Source of the DNA: Cristatella mucedo
Taxonomy: Eukaryota; Bryozoa; Phylactolaemata; Cristatellidae
NCBI GenBank assembly: GCA_009760855.2
Contig: WPIO01000003.1
Coordinates: 9,937,501 to 10,001,500 of the forward strand
Length of the DNA: 64,000 nucleotides
Reading direction: 5' to 3'
Numbering within the stretch: the stretch's first letter is position 1; each line of letters opens with the position of its first letter. The translations under genes and the position numbers were made by a program. The notes beneath the pieces were generated by a model. That model was not told where the DNA came from. It saw only the letters and a list, made by a program, of their open reading frames with translations, and ran no database searches. Below, in pieces: positions 12,579 to 24,145 of this stretch.

Positions 12579-14339
12579 TCTTTAGGGCCAAATAAGAAGA
12601 TTATATCCTTCAAAATGGGCAAGATTCTAGGAGTGACACATACTTTTGGTTTTGGAAGTAGCCGGTTTGATTCCCGTGGATGTCACTGGGCATTCTTCTT
12701 CTTATCCTGCTCCATGTCATCCTATCTGGGTCTGATAGCACTTATTATACCCCACCGAATTTTCAGTCAATACCTTTTTATTTGAAGGGCCTTGAAGTAT
12801 TTGAAGTCAAAGAGCAGCATTCTGTTTATGCAAATGGTTATTGTCATGCTCCTGTTGCTGACCTGCTTCTTACGACGTTTACTGCATTTCTCGAACAGGT
12901 CATGTATAGGTCATAGTTCATCCTCTCTGACCTGCAGCCACCTCTGACCACGTTGTTATATTTAAAGACTTGCTGGGCAAATTGACCCACCAGAAATATC
13001 GGAATAACTGTGCTTTACATGGCAACAAGGCAATTTACCCCATATGCAGTAATCTTATTTGTGCCCTAAGAGAAGACTGGATCATAGTAAAGAAGCCTTG
13101 GAATCCTAGGCCTGCTTGTACCAACACAGAATCGATCTCGGTCACTCACCTTCGTGACAACCTCATTGTGAGAAAGTTCACCTCAGCTAGTGTACTGGCC
13201 GACCAGAAACTGGGTCAGCAAAATAGTTTTCATGGCTTGCACGGTATTCCACCAAAGTCACCGTTTGGCCTACTGCAGGCTGGGGAAGGGTTTCAAACTC
13301 TTGTCATTATTACCCTTTTACTATGGTTTGGCTTCCTTGAACACTTCATCCATATCTCTAAAGAGCAGAGTAGCATTTTTCTTTATTTTCCACATTACAA
13401 AAAATTACAGTGATAAATTTTCACTGCCTGACGCCCAAGTTTATGTGCAAGAATACAAATCTTTATGTTTATAACTGTGGCTTACATGAACGACTGCTGT
13501 CAAGGCATACATTCTAAATATAGCAGCTCCAGTTTTGAGATACTATCAATGGTTTGCTAGCTAAAAAACACAACGGAAAAAAGCACCTAGATCTACTAGG
13601 TAAGCTGAGACGAATTGTCGAGCAGCTGATAAGCTTTACTCATTAGCCAGTGGGCTAAATCTCAGTTTCCGATGTGCTGTGTATTATTCTCATTCTAGTC
13701 GTTTGCACCTGCTTAAAGAACTGCTAGCATTCATATTATGACCGTGCTAGATAATATTATGGCTCCCGAATCATAATCAACTAGAAACAACATAATTCAA
13801 ATTCTGTTATGTTTGCCCTGCAAAAGGCGATCTCGAGTGATCATTGATCAGTTGCATACTATTGCTGGTGCTGTGCATATGAAGTCCATCGATAGCTTTG
13901 GAAACTATAGTTATATTTTAAGAATATACAGAAAGCTTTGCAGCATGTATTGCTGACATTCTAACTTGGGTGGTAGAACAATTTCTCAACATGAATTATA
14001 ACAAAAACCAACTTACTAGTTATTGGCAAACCAAGTTTTACCAAGAAAAAATTGAAAAGCTAACCCTCAAATAGGCTCTGTTAGCATATCTTATTCATTC
14101 ATCTATTACTTTGCCTCTAGATTATTACAATGCTCAATATACTTTCAGCCTATTTCCCTTCTGCCATGGTTACTTACCTAAGACACTTCAACAAGTGGTG
14201 GCCAAATAATCAAGGGATTAGATCATTAATCAGAGTTTGCTAGCAAGTTCCAATTGTATTTAGAGCTAAACAATTGATGGAAACTGCTCTCTTTTGGGTT
14301 TGAAACTACCTTCTGAACAATATTTGATGAGCCTAGGCC
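12579..14339. other. Anonymous region
   Basis: A 147-codon plus frame (12970-13413) has no recognisable motif. A minus segment at 13156-13216 has a good donor (GAAG|GTGAGTGA) but weak support otherwise. LINE-like traces begin near 14000. Confidence 0.35.
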
Positions 14340-15690
14340 CTCTCTGCTGTTACCCCTGAATTAATCGGCAGCATTTGACACTAGTGACCGTCAGAAGCAC
14401 CTCTCCATATGCCTCTGTATTGCTGGCATAGTATGAAGCTGGGTAAGCTCCTCCCTTAGTGAGACATCTCAACATTTTAGATGTAAAACGGTTGCCAGTC
14501 TCTTGGGAGCCCTTAAAGTATGGGATACCTCAGGGTTCCGTCTTGGGCCAGCATCTTTTCACTATCTAAACTCTCCCTCTTGACTATGTCTTTGCCAAAA
14601 CAAAATCTTGGTTTTCATTTCTACGCCAATGATGCCTAGCAGCTCCACCTATCATTCGAGCCTTGTAAGCCATGTTCCTCATCCTGACCAATTGACCCTT
14701 TTTCAGCCTACACCGACGACACTCGCATTTGGAAGGCTTACTAACTTCGTGAAGCTTAGTCATGATGCCGTGATGGCACACTAGGTAAGGCGGTTGCTTT
14801 CATGACCTCGGTCCCGAGGTCGTGGGTTCGATTCCTGCGGTGGGCGATCCTTTATCACCACTGCAAGCGGTGGTGATAGCCGTAAAGGCTCTTCTGTTGC
14901 TATAAAAAAGAGGCTGTTTAAGCAGCTAGGATGATAAGACTAACCTAATAGTTATGAGCAAACTAAGTGTCGCCGTAAAGTTGGAAGACTCTAACCTCCA
15001 GAGTGGTTAGACTAGCTTTGCCTCGGCGATGCCTGCTCGTAACCTAGGGGTACATTGTCAAAACGACTTGCCATTTGGTGAGCTAATTTTCTACACCATC
15101 CAGTCCACCGCCCACTTTCAATTAGGGAATAGTGTCAAAATTAGGGTAGATAGCTTGCTTAGATAAGAGTACGACAGCCAAACTAGTGCACAATTTTTTG
15201 ACACCCGTATTTTCAAAATCGTGAAGATTATTTTGATTCCCTGTATTTGAGACTCATGGCCTGTTTCCTCAGTCGGCTGAAGGGTGCAAAAACTCAGTAG
15301 CTTGTCTGTTCTGTAGGAAACTGCATAGCTGCCACATTCCTCTGCCTCGATGTGAGCTTCACTGGCTACCTATCAAGCATTGGATTTACTTAAAGATCCT
15401 CAGTCTAGTTTACAAGTCACTTGACTTGCTATATCCAGCCCTTCTATCCGACCTCATTGGTCATCCAGTGTGGTCTTGGTGATCAAGCCTTCAGCTTGTA
15501 TGCACCAAAAGTGTCGAACTCACTTTTGAGATAGGTCACAACCAACAATGCCTTTGCATCTTCTGTAGGTCTCAGCTGAAGACGTATATGTTCGAGCCAG
15601 CCTTTCCTTTCCCTCAGTGAACTTGTCTTTTGCTGTTCTGGTGTGGGCTTCAGGCACGCCTGTATCATATTCAGTGCATGTTACTGTCAA
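14340..15690 (+). mobile_element. LINE-A copy with a SINE-1 nested in it
   Basis: The order follows an L2/CR1-like RT. AAFDT-like sequence is at about 14368, PQGSVLG at 14528-14548, and a decayed HFYAND at 14613-14630. The SINE lies at 14765-14931. The LINE then resumes with KLS... and ARNLGVH (15030-15055), and HWLPIKHWIYLKILSL at 15360-15405. Many stops. Earlier related traces start near 14000. Confidence 0.7.
14765..14931 (+). mobile_element. SINE-1 copy nested in LINE-A
   Basis: Near consensus: GCCGTGATGGCACACTAGG, B-box GGGTTCGATTCC, GGTGGTGATAGCCGTAAAGG and AGGCTGTTTAAGCAGCTAGG. LINE-A coding homology continues on both sides. Confidence 0.9.
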
Positions 15691-15867
15691 GAGGTTTTAC
15701 CAGCTAGTACTTTTGAGTGTCTCCATGTTTGCTTAAAGCCGAGTTTTACCCTGTGAGTCTTGCTTCTTACCTGCTTCCTATCTACTTCTGTACTACTTCG
15801 GTCTTCCTTTTTGTAGGAAGTTTAAACTTGCGTCCTACTTGCTCCGTCTCTAGCGTTCATTAGAACA

Positions 15868-16465
15868 TTGTTTTTGCTAGTTTTTCGTAAGCATCGTAGT
15901 TGCCACATTACACCATTTCTTGCCGACCTGTGCTTGCTCCCAATCAAGCAGCATATCCACTTCAAGATTCTGTCACTCGCTTTCAGATCCCTTCATTCTC
16001 TGGCTCCAGCCTACCTATCAGAACTACTCCCCCACCAGGCTAACCATTGTACCGCCTGCTTTTCTGAATCAAATTGTTTACCCATACCTCGTAGAACCTG
16101 AAATCGTTTGGATGCCTTTAGTTTGTTTGCTCACAAAGCCTGGAACTCACTTCCAATTGACGTCACGACATCCCGAGACTTGATGGCATTTAAAAGAATC
16201 TAAAAACGCTTTAAGCTATTTGTTACAGCATGTAGTGAGTCCGTGTGGTTTGTCTTTTGTGTGCTTATGCGTGTTAACACTGTGCATGCTGCCACTAACC
16301 ATATTTGCATGATCATCCGGTGCATGTCACCTCTAACCACGTTATACTTATTGACATTGTGCATGCCAATTACAGCTCTATGATTATGCTTCCTTTACAG
16401 CATCTGTAAGTGCGTAGAAGGAGACTAAGTTCTCCGATGGTGGTATGCAAACGTATAATTATTAT
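15868..16465 (+). mobile_element. LINE-A 3' fragment (RT C-terminus and 3' UTR)
   Basis: It encodes decayed CHITPFLADLCLLPIKQHIH and [18 protein letters not shown]. Next comes the LINE-A 3' UTR (CACTGTGCATGCTGCCACTA, CATGTCACC) and a worn terminal hairpin, ending in ATTATTATTT. Confidence 0.75.
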
Positions 16466-17039
16466 TTGCTAGGGAGGTTGGAAATGGCCCTACGAGACAC
16501 ACCTTCCGGGAATTTCAACCTTCCACGGGGGGGGGGGGCTTTTATCGCCCGCAGCCTCACTATCTGATTCTTGTATGACGAGCTCGTAGATTCCCGTAAG
16601 TAGTGACTGTCGCGGAATGCTTTGGTGATTTTGCAGGTCGAGTCGTCCACCATGCTTTCTAAAGCCAGGAAGAAGATGGGCCCTTGATAGTGCCTACGGT
16701 CGGGCGTTTGCTAACTCTTACCCGAGTCTTGGCTAAGAAGTAGAACCACGATTGGCTGCTGAATCTTCGTTAAGGCTTCCCTAAGTCTTAGACTGTGTCT
16801 TATTGGTGACATATATACCGAAGACTTGAGTAGGTAGGAAGCAAGACTTGCCGTGTAAACCCTGCTTTAGCAATGTATTTTTTTACTTGTACATGCTTGA
16901 AACCGTGAATGGCACAGACGTTTGAGGGCTGATACACTTGCAGCAATTTATAAAATGCCTGTAGAGACATTAGGTTCGTCTTAGTTGCAATACAAACGGC
17001 CTGTTGTTATTTTTATTCAAGATCGACGGCAGCTTAATA

Positions 17040-17170
17040 GTCTGCAACTTGTGTAAAACTCGACAGCTTGTCTGATCTTTCGTCAACGCCATGGCTGCCC
17101 CTTCACACTGCTTCTATCTATCTATCTAAGCTTCGCCGGCCCCCTATCAAGCATCTAATCGACTTCCAGG

Positions 17171-17259
<89 letters not shown>

Positions 17260-17530
17260 CCGGCAAGTTGCTTTATTTGCTTGCATCAGCCTACCTATCC
17301 GACATGTTTGCTTCTCAAGAGTGTTCTCATACCACCTGCTTCTCGGCTTGTAGTCGGCTCGCCACTACTTATGCTAATTTGAAATCTATTGATGATCGTG
17401 CATCTAGTTCGTATGCACCCAAAGTGGGAACTTGCTTTGTGTGTCTGTCACTACCTGCATCGACCTTTCCTGTGTATTTTGCATGGTTCCGTGATTCGGT
17501 GCATGCTACTAGCCAAGGATCCTACTAACC
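17040..17530 (+). mobile_element. LINE-A fragment invaded by a (CT)n expansion
   Basis: A copy of the RT C-terminal region reads IKHLIDFQDS, then (CT)n at 17173-17257, then the AYLSDMFASQE and SSYAPK blocks. The microsatellite replaces the segment encoding the middle of this domain. Confidence 0.65.
17173..17257. repeat. (CT)n inside LINE-A
   Basis: About 85 bp of pure CT between two blocks of LINE-A homology. Confidence 0.95.
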
Positions 17531-17548
17531 AGCCACTATTAGTGTCTA

Positions 17549-17632
17549 AATAATAATAATAATAGTAATACACTTGATAAAGAACCCTTAGAGAACTCAA
17601 TCTCTTTCTAGGTGCTTTACATTTTTTTGCCC
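17549..17632 (-). mobile_element. LINE-A tail-only copy
   Basis: Plus strand shows (AAT)n, then GAGAACTCAATCTCTTTCTA and GGTGCTTTACATTT, the reverse of the LINE-A 3' end. Confidence 0.75.
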
Positions 17633-17649
17633 ATTTACATGCTTCTCAA

Positions 17650-17832
17650 TGCATGACACTTGTGTGCATGTGAATGCTTGTATAAATGTGACACCATGCT
17701 AGTCATTATCTATGACACCATGTTATTCTTGGTTATTGCTTCTCTTGCAGAGAGTTGTAAAGCACCTGGATTAAGATATGATTCTCTTAGATTACCATAA
17801 AAAGACGATTTTATTATTATTATTACGATATC
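17650..17832 (+). mobile_element. LINE-C 3' tail (third non-LTR family)
   Basis: ATTGCTTCTCTTGCAGAGAG then TTGTAAAGCACCTGGATTAA and a (TTA)n tail at 17808-17824. It shares the block TTG(C/T)TTCTCTTGCAG..GTAAAG with 52070 and 52690. Confidence 0.5.
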
Positions 17833-17864
17833 TCCTTAACATCTGCATGCAACCAAGATGTCCT

Positions 17865-18430
17865 GTTCTGAACTCACTCTCCACTAGACGACCGCGTCAG
17901 CTCCATGCTCAAGTCTCCCTATTTTCAGCTACTTATCATTGTCAAATTCGGGCCTGGTTAGCTATGTAAGCCACAGTCAAGCTGGTTTATGCATTTGTGA
18001 CATCGCATCTTGAATTACATTCTTTACTACTCGCAGATCTTACTACTTGCCGATGGATGTGCAGTAAGACCCTTACAATTGGTGCTAAAATATGCATCTG
18101 GGGTTTTCTGCTGTAAACATCAAAACAGGCACTTTAATCACTTTTCACAGACCTGAACTAGCTCAACATTAGGTGACATTTTTTAAGTTTAAGGCTCCAC
18201 CACTCCCTTTTATATCCGTGTGTTTTCTTTCTCAAGCCTATCTATGAGAAATGCCTGTTAGTCACAGCATTTGGTCAATCCATATGAATTGTCCAATGAG
18301 TGGTATGTGTCCTGACATTCTCCATGCTATCCCTAACACAATTGACACGGCTCCTTCCCAGCTTATGTAAAGTATCTATACAAGATTGAGTTATCCTATG
18401 GTGCTATTAAAAAGCCATTATATTATTAGC
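17865..18430 (+). mobile_element. Degenerate LINE-A-like fragment with tail
   Basis: CTAGACGACCGCGTCAGCTC matches the LDDHISS block at 46864. The homology continues through a decayed LQLVLKYASG. It ends near a worn tail (TTGAGTTATCCTATGGTGCT) at 18391-18430. Confidence 0.55.
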
Positions 18431-18554
18431 ATGAACCAGCATTTGCTAGTGAATGCGATTAAGTAATCATAGCACGTGCTGTGTATGCACACATACATAC
18501 CCTGTGTCTTTTGGCATTTGTGCCTTTATGTGTATTCCCATCTGTCTGTGTGTG

Positions 18555-18660
18555 CGTGTTTTATGTGTGTGTGTGTGTGTGCGCGCGCCCGTGAGTGTGT
18601 GTGTGTGTGTGCCCGTGAGTGTGTGCATGCATGCATATGTGTGCATGTGTGAGGGTGTGC
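18555..18660. repeat. (TG)n compound repeat
   Basis: TGTGTG runs broken by GCGCGCGCCCGTGAG, present twice in shortened form. Confidence 0.85.
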
Positions 18661-18769
18661 ATGCTCAGTCTGGGTAATCTAGTTCACCTCATTATCAACA
18701 TAATTATTATTATTACTATTATTCTCGCAATATTGACATTTCCCTATCCATCAGCAAATTTAGACAGAC

Positions 18770-19590
18770 AAAGCTGGAAATACCTCTCCATGATGACCGA
18801 CATATCAATGTTTATCACCCCTCATTTGAATTATTGTTCGTCGGAGTTTCCGATTGGCATCCTGATTCCAATATTGTCTCTTAAGAACCATGATCAGCAG
18901 CTACATTGTAGAGCATCATCATTACCAAAGACGGCTGCTTGATATTCTGCCTTCTATTGAAATGAAAATTGTAGTCCGGCTGCTGGAAACTTATTACTGG
19001 TTAGCCCAATAAAATTGCATTTTTGTATGTGTGCCCTTGATCGGCCAGTAACTTAACTATTAGTCTAATAATATCAAATAATCAAAATAATAGTCACGAA
19101 CTTGTTACAGACAGAGATATTTTGACTTAATCTAGCTCCCCATAGCATTACCAGCAGCTAGGAATAGCTCAGGAATGGGCCACTTCTGCTGGTTCTCTGC
19201 AGAAATAAAACTTGATACCCAGTGCGATTCAGAAATTGGAAAGGCTGACGCTCAAAATTGGCGCTCCGCCAACATATCTCCAGTTGAATCAGCTCAAAAT
19301 CTAGGTAAAAAGAACTTGAAAGCACCTATTTAGGACAGCATTTAGTGGGGCCCTGTGATTCGTCCTTCATGTGCTTATGCATGCTGACACTGTGCATGCT
19401 GCCACTAACCACACTTGCATGCTGACCTTGCGCATGTCACCCCTAACCATGTTATTCATGTTGTTCATCAAGCATGATATTACTCACCATTCAATCGCGT
19501 TTCCCTTTGCATCAAATGTAAAGTGCCTAGAAAGAGATTGAGTTCTCCGAGGGCACTTTATCAAGTGCATTATTATTATTATTATCTTTA
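18770..19590 (+). mobile_element. LINE-A fragments with full 3' UTR and terminal hairpin
   Basis: Coding traces lie at 18815-18845 and 19230-19310 (KLTLKIGAPP, then SAQNLG). The complete LINE-A 3' UTR runs from about 19350 to (ATT)n at 19569-19583. The hairpin arms are AAAGTGCC (19520-19527) and GGCACTTT (19552-19559). Confidence 0.7.
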
Positions 19591-21058
19591 CTTTGTTGAT
19601 ATTTCTACACAAGCAACTCACTAGGACAATTGCTGTTAAGCAAAGACCTTCTGGAAGTCAATAATCAAGTAGGAATATCCCCAGGCTGCTTACATTTTTC
19701 CGCTTAAGATAAAGTGAAAGTAGTTGTTTACATGAGCATAAGGCCAGCAGGTCATCGTACAGTTTGGACACACCTGCCGGGGAATGTTGGCCCTCTTGGC
19801 CACCAGACCCTTCCCTTCACCTTCCTGTGATCGGCTGGAAAATCTTAGGTCTGATTCCTCTTTGACCTAATCTTGGCTAAGTCTCTGGCTGTTTGGTCAC
19901 ATCGGGAGCAGGTCTATCCTTCGCGAGGGTGAGGGCCTATCCTTCTGTCTCCACTTCTGCCTCGACAAGTTGGTTTTTCCATGTAATTAGCTATTGCTCT
20001 CTCTCTCTCTCCTCTTCTTTTTCTTCTTCTTCTCTCGACGTCTACGTAATTCATAGCCTCTAATTGTTAATGTCATCTTTCATCGCGTGACGGCTAGGAT
20101 GTTTGCCAGTCTATGCAAAACATCTATGGAATGACAAACAAAACTTTACGAGTAATACAGGCACAACCTATTTCCTTCTCTTCGGTACTGTACCCAGACA
20201 AATGTGTACGTCTCAATATTGACCAATAATCTTGTCATTTAGCCAATCTCGCAGTACATCAGATCTGTACAAATAAACATGACAGCTCATTGGCCTTTCA
20301 GAGTGAATTACTAGTATTCAGGCCAAAGAAGACAACTGATCTGCAGCCACTCCGTTAGATTCTCCCTTAAAATACTGCCTTCGTCGGACAGCTTACTGCT
20401 CTAAAAAAGGTCCCATAGGCCAGTGAGGGTCGGTGTATTCAGTGGCCTTGGAGAAATCCTTCACAGGTCCTGGAATGGTATAGAACTCATCACTTGATCA
20501 TGCAGTCCAGCCAAGGCCGTTCGTTATCCCCTCTTTCATACACACTGCGTGTGAACCCAACCAAACTGCACATTCATTCTTAAACTTTGCTTTTCCTTCA
20601 GCTGCACTTTAATGTTACTGGCGGATCTCCAACCAATTTGGATGCAAAAGCGAAGACGATAAGAATTGATTCACAGCGGAAAGTACAGATTCGAGAGCAC
20701 GCGAAACACGCATAGTACATTGCAGAAGCATGCACATAGCATCTTCAATGCTCGGTAGGGTAGCTGCCTAACAAGTCTCTTGCAGCCGGCATTCAGAACC
20801 TTGCCGCAGGACCTCTAAGAAAGCATTTGCTCTTTTTTCTTTTACAAGGGACGCCGTAGCAGAAAGCAAGCCTCAGCTCGGATGCCGGACTTTCGGCAGC
20901 CATAATGGCTGGATGGTGCCAGGGACTACAGCTCGGACGGCCGGCTTTCCGGCCAGTTTGCTGAGCAACAGCATGCTGTGGGCAACGCTGATGTCTTCCA
21001 CTCGCTCGGATCCCTCTCCCCCATTCCCTCGGGCCTGACGCACTCCACAGTGGTAGGA
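19591..21058. other. Downstream of the sHSP gene; nothing recognised
   Basis: Only a short CT-rich run (about 19999-20030) and the possible ATTAAA signal on the minus strand at about 20608 stand out. Confidence 0.4.
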
Positions 21059-21382
21059 CTACTCGTGTCTCACGGGCAGCACTTGGATGGTGCCCTGCAG
21101 GTTCTCTCGAATGGCAGCCTCGACGAATAGCGTCCTGCCGTCCTTGATGTAAGCCCTGACCTTGCTCGGGTCGACCGAGGGCGGCAGGTCGAACTGCTTC
21201 TTCATTTCGTTATGCACCTTTCGGCCAGCACTGTTCTCGTCGTGCACGGCGTGAACCTTAACTGTGTGACCTTGCACGCTGATGCTCACCTCTTCAGGAG
21301 CATAGCCGACTACCGATATGGAGTAGTTAACCTCCGACCCGCTGCTCCTCTCCACGACAGAAGTTTTATTGGTGGAGGCCAG
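21059..21382 (-). CDS. sHSP terminal exon with second alpha-crystallin domain
   Basis: The exon begins directly after the acceptor TTTGCATTGCAG in phase 0 and stops at 21059-21061. It encodes 107 residues of a second, divergent alpha-crystallin domain, with the conserved beta-strand pattern and a final basic tail. No AATAAA was seen close downstream; an ATTAAA variant lies near 20608-20613 (minus strand). Confidence 0.85.
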   Translation of the reverse strand: MASTNKTSVVERSSGSEVNYSISVVGYAPEEVSISVQGHTVKVHAVHDENSAGRKVHNEMKKQFDLPPSVDPSKVRAYIKDGRTLFVEAAIRENLQGTIQVLPVRHE

Positions 21383-24067
21383 CTGCAATGCAAAATGAAA
21401 ACAGCTGCTCAAGGCAAGCTACTTACTACTAGCCACAACATTGTGGGCTCAGCAAGCCATCTGCATCATTAGGACCATAACAGGCATTTGGAAGCCCACT
21501 GGCCAACATTCCGGTCTAATAGTTAATGGCAGCTGAGCTGCTCAAGAAATGGCAGGTATGTGATGTGAGGCATCCAAGCTACACGTGCACGTCGACATAA
21601 AAAATGGTAGCTTGTGAGCTCACTGTACCACACCCCCATTTCCGGTTCGAAAAACATTCTGTAGAGCAACAAAATATATATATATATATAATTCATTTGT
21701 ATAGCATCCTAACAGAAAACTTAATCTCTATTCTGGCGTTTCACATATGCCACGGGGCTCGAGCCCACGACCTCAGCCAGACCTCGATTGAGGCGAGCAC
21801 CTTAACCACTGGGCCAAACCAACGCATAACACAAAAAAGATTGATAGTGGACAAGTGCTCCAAACCTAGCGGTTATGTGACCCCTAGGTTAAAGGAACTG
21901 TATTAGCTCCAGGTTGATCAGAGTATACAGATAAAGTGACTACTTCAGTCTACAAGGCTGCACGGTGCTGCTTCTTTGGCCAGAGTTGAACTGCTGCACC
22001 AGTTTCGGCCTCCTCGTACCCTCAGGTTATTTTCGGCCAAACATTTGCCTTTTCCTTCCATTTAATTGAGTTTCTGGCGACCCAAGCTTTTGTCTTATCT
22101 TCAGCAGCCGACTCCAGCACTTCCTTTCCAGCCAACGAGTTCTGTCCAATGAAAGCCGCTATTTAGAAGGCATATTAGAAAAGTTGCCAGAATAGCGCTC
22201 ACTAAGTCTTCGTGGATTTTTGAAGTTACAGCCGGAGGTATACACAAGTGTATAGGACACTTTTGCTTCAAGTGTACCAGAAGTGCTCACAAATGATGTG
22301 TGACCGTATGCCTGCACTATAAATTCTATTGATTCTAGATGGAATCAGAAACATTATTATGTCGTGGCACGAATTCTAGCAGCCAAAAATTACCATGCAA
22401 GAATCGACTACTTCTGCAACACGTACCGTCACAATTCGTTCAAATATCTTGAGACGACAGTCACAGCGCATCCCGGGCGATAAGAATGTTTATTAATTTA
22501 TTAAAGCATGTCAAATACTTACTTCTATCACCCAGCTGTAAAGACAGAGGTAACAACCATTCAAATTGTTCTTATCTAGACTTGTGGTGCAGTAATCTAA
22601 TAATGGATGAAGACAGCACAGACCCAAGGTACAATCTGAAATCATTTCGACCAAGTTTGTCATCACATTCAGAACGGGAGGTACGATGACAATTTCTGGT
22701 GAGTGCCTGCGGTTTTACCCCAGCTGAGGTATCCGACGCGTGAGCACTAAGCATGTTTATTGAAGGTTGACAGCTGTTGCTATGGCCCTGGAGACAAACC
22801 GTGAGTGCGAGTGCCAGCTACCACCCACTTGGAGGCATGCTGACTGCATTACTCCTTCTACCACCATAGATGCATGTATTGTAAGTACTCAAGGAGATAA
22901 ATCCATGAAATGGTTGCTGTCGTATGACCTGCACTTTATGGCATTTCATGCAGGCTCTCTGCTTGCCAACATTGAATATTGCAACACGTGCACTACCGTG
23001 CTCGGCAGGCATAGCTTTCACACAGCTCTGCCGCTGTTGCTGCTGGAACGAAATTTCAGACTGCTGGTATTTCTATGGCTGTCTACTCAATTGCACTTCC
23101 TGGGCTAAAAGCCTGTCTCAGCCCAAGGCATTAGCAGGTAAAAGGAAGCATAGCACTGCAGCTGCTTGACTTAATCTAGAGAACCAAAGAATGGCCAGGC
23201 TAGCTCTGCAATACACTGATATGGTATGCATGATAAAAAAATGCCAATGGTGTTTCCTAGAAGACTACCCCTGAGTTTAAAACATTGCTGGCTAAGTAGC
23301 CGTATATGAGAGAAATTCTAGTCCAAAAGCAATAAAGAAAATACATAAACTGATCGACTGATATATGGGTAGATTGATTGGTTGGTTTAGCGATGGATGG
23401 CTATATTGATAGAAAAGTTGGAGAGGCAGACATACAGAAGGAGCAAAGAAATGAGGAATGAGAATAATAATAATACGTCTTTGGTTTAGCACCTATGAGA
23501 AATAGCATAGCACCCTGAGAGAACTAAATCGCTTTGCTTATGCTGGAATGAAAGGAAGTCAATGGAGAAGTAGAGGGAGGTGGAGGGAAAGGGAAAAAGA
23601 AATTAAGCAGGCCCTGCACATCAGGACCTAGTGCCTGCTTCTGATTGTACTAAATAGAGCAGTGGGGCAGCATGCAGCAAAGGCTACTCAGATCAAAATT
23701 CCAGCAGACTCGGATTAGATACTACAATTATTTAAAAAAAAGCCTTGTCCAGTGTATCCATTGGTACTCGATGATTTAATACATACATTTTTACACCCAT
23801 ATTTCAAATGCAAATGGCCTCATACATGTTGGAGATTGTATCAAATATGCACTGTGACTTTCGTGAGTCAGCTGTTCATTCTGCTATTACTTTGCATACC
23901 TTTGTCTATACATAGTATTTGGCTTGCAGTAGCTCAAAGGTTCTGCAGAAGACCTTAACTACAGGTTATGATTACATGTAAAATATTTGAGAGTACATGT
24001 GTGCAAGCATGGTGTACGAATTGACACACACCTCGACATGCTCTGTCTTTTTGTACATGTATTATAA

Positions 24068-24145
<78 letters not shown>

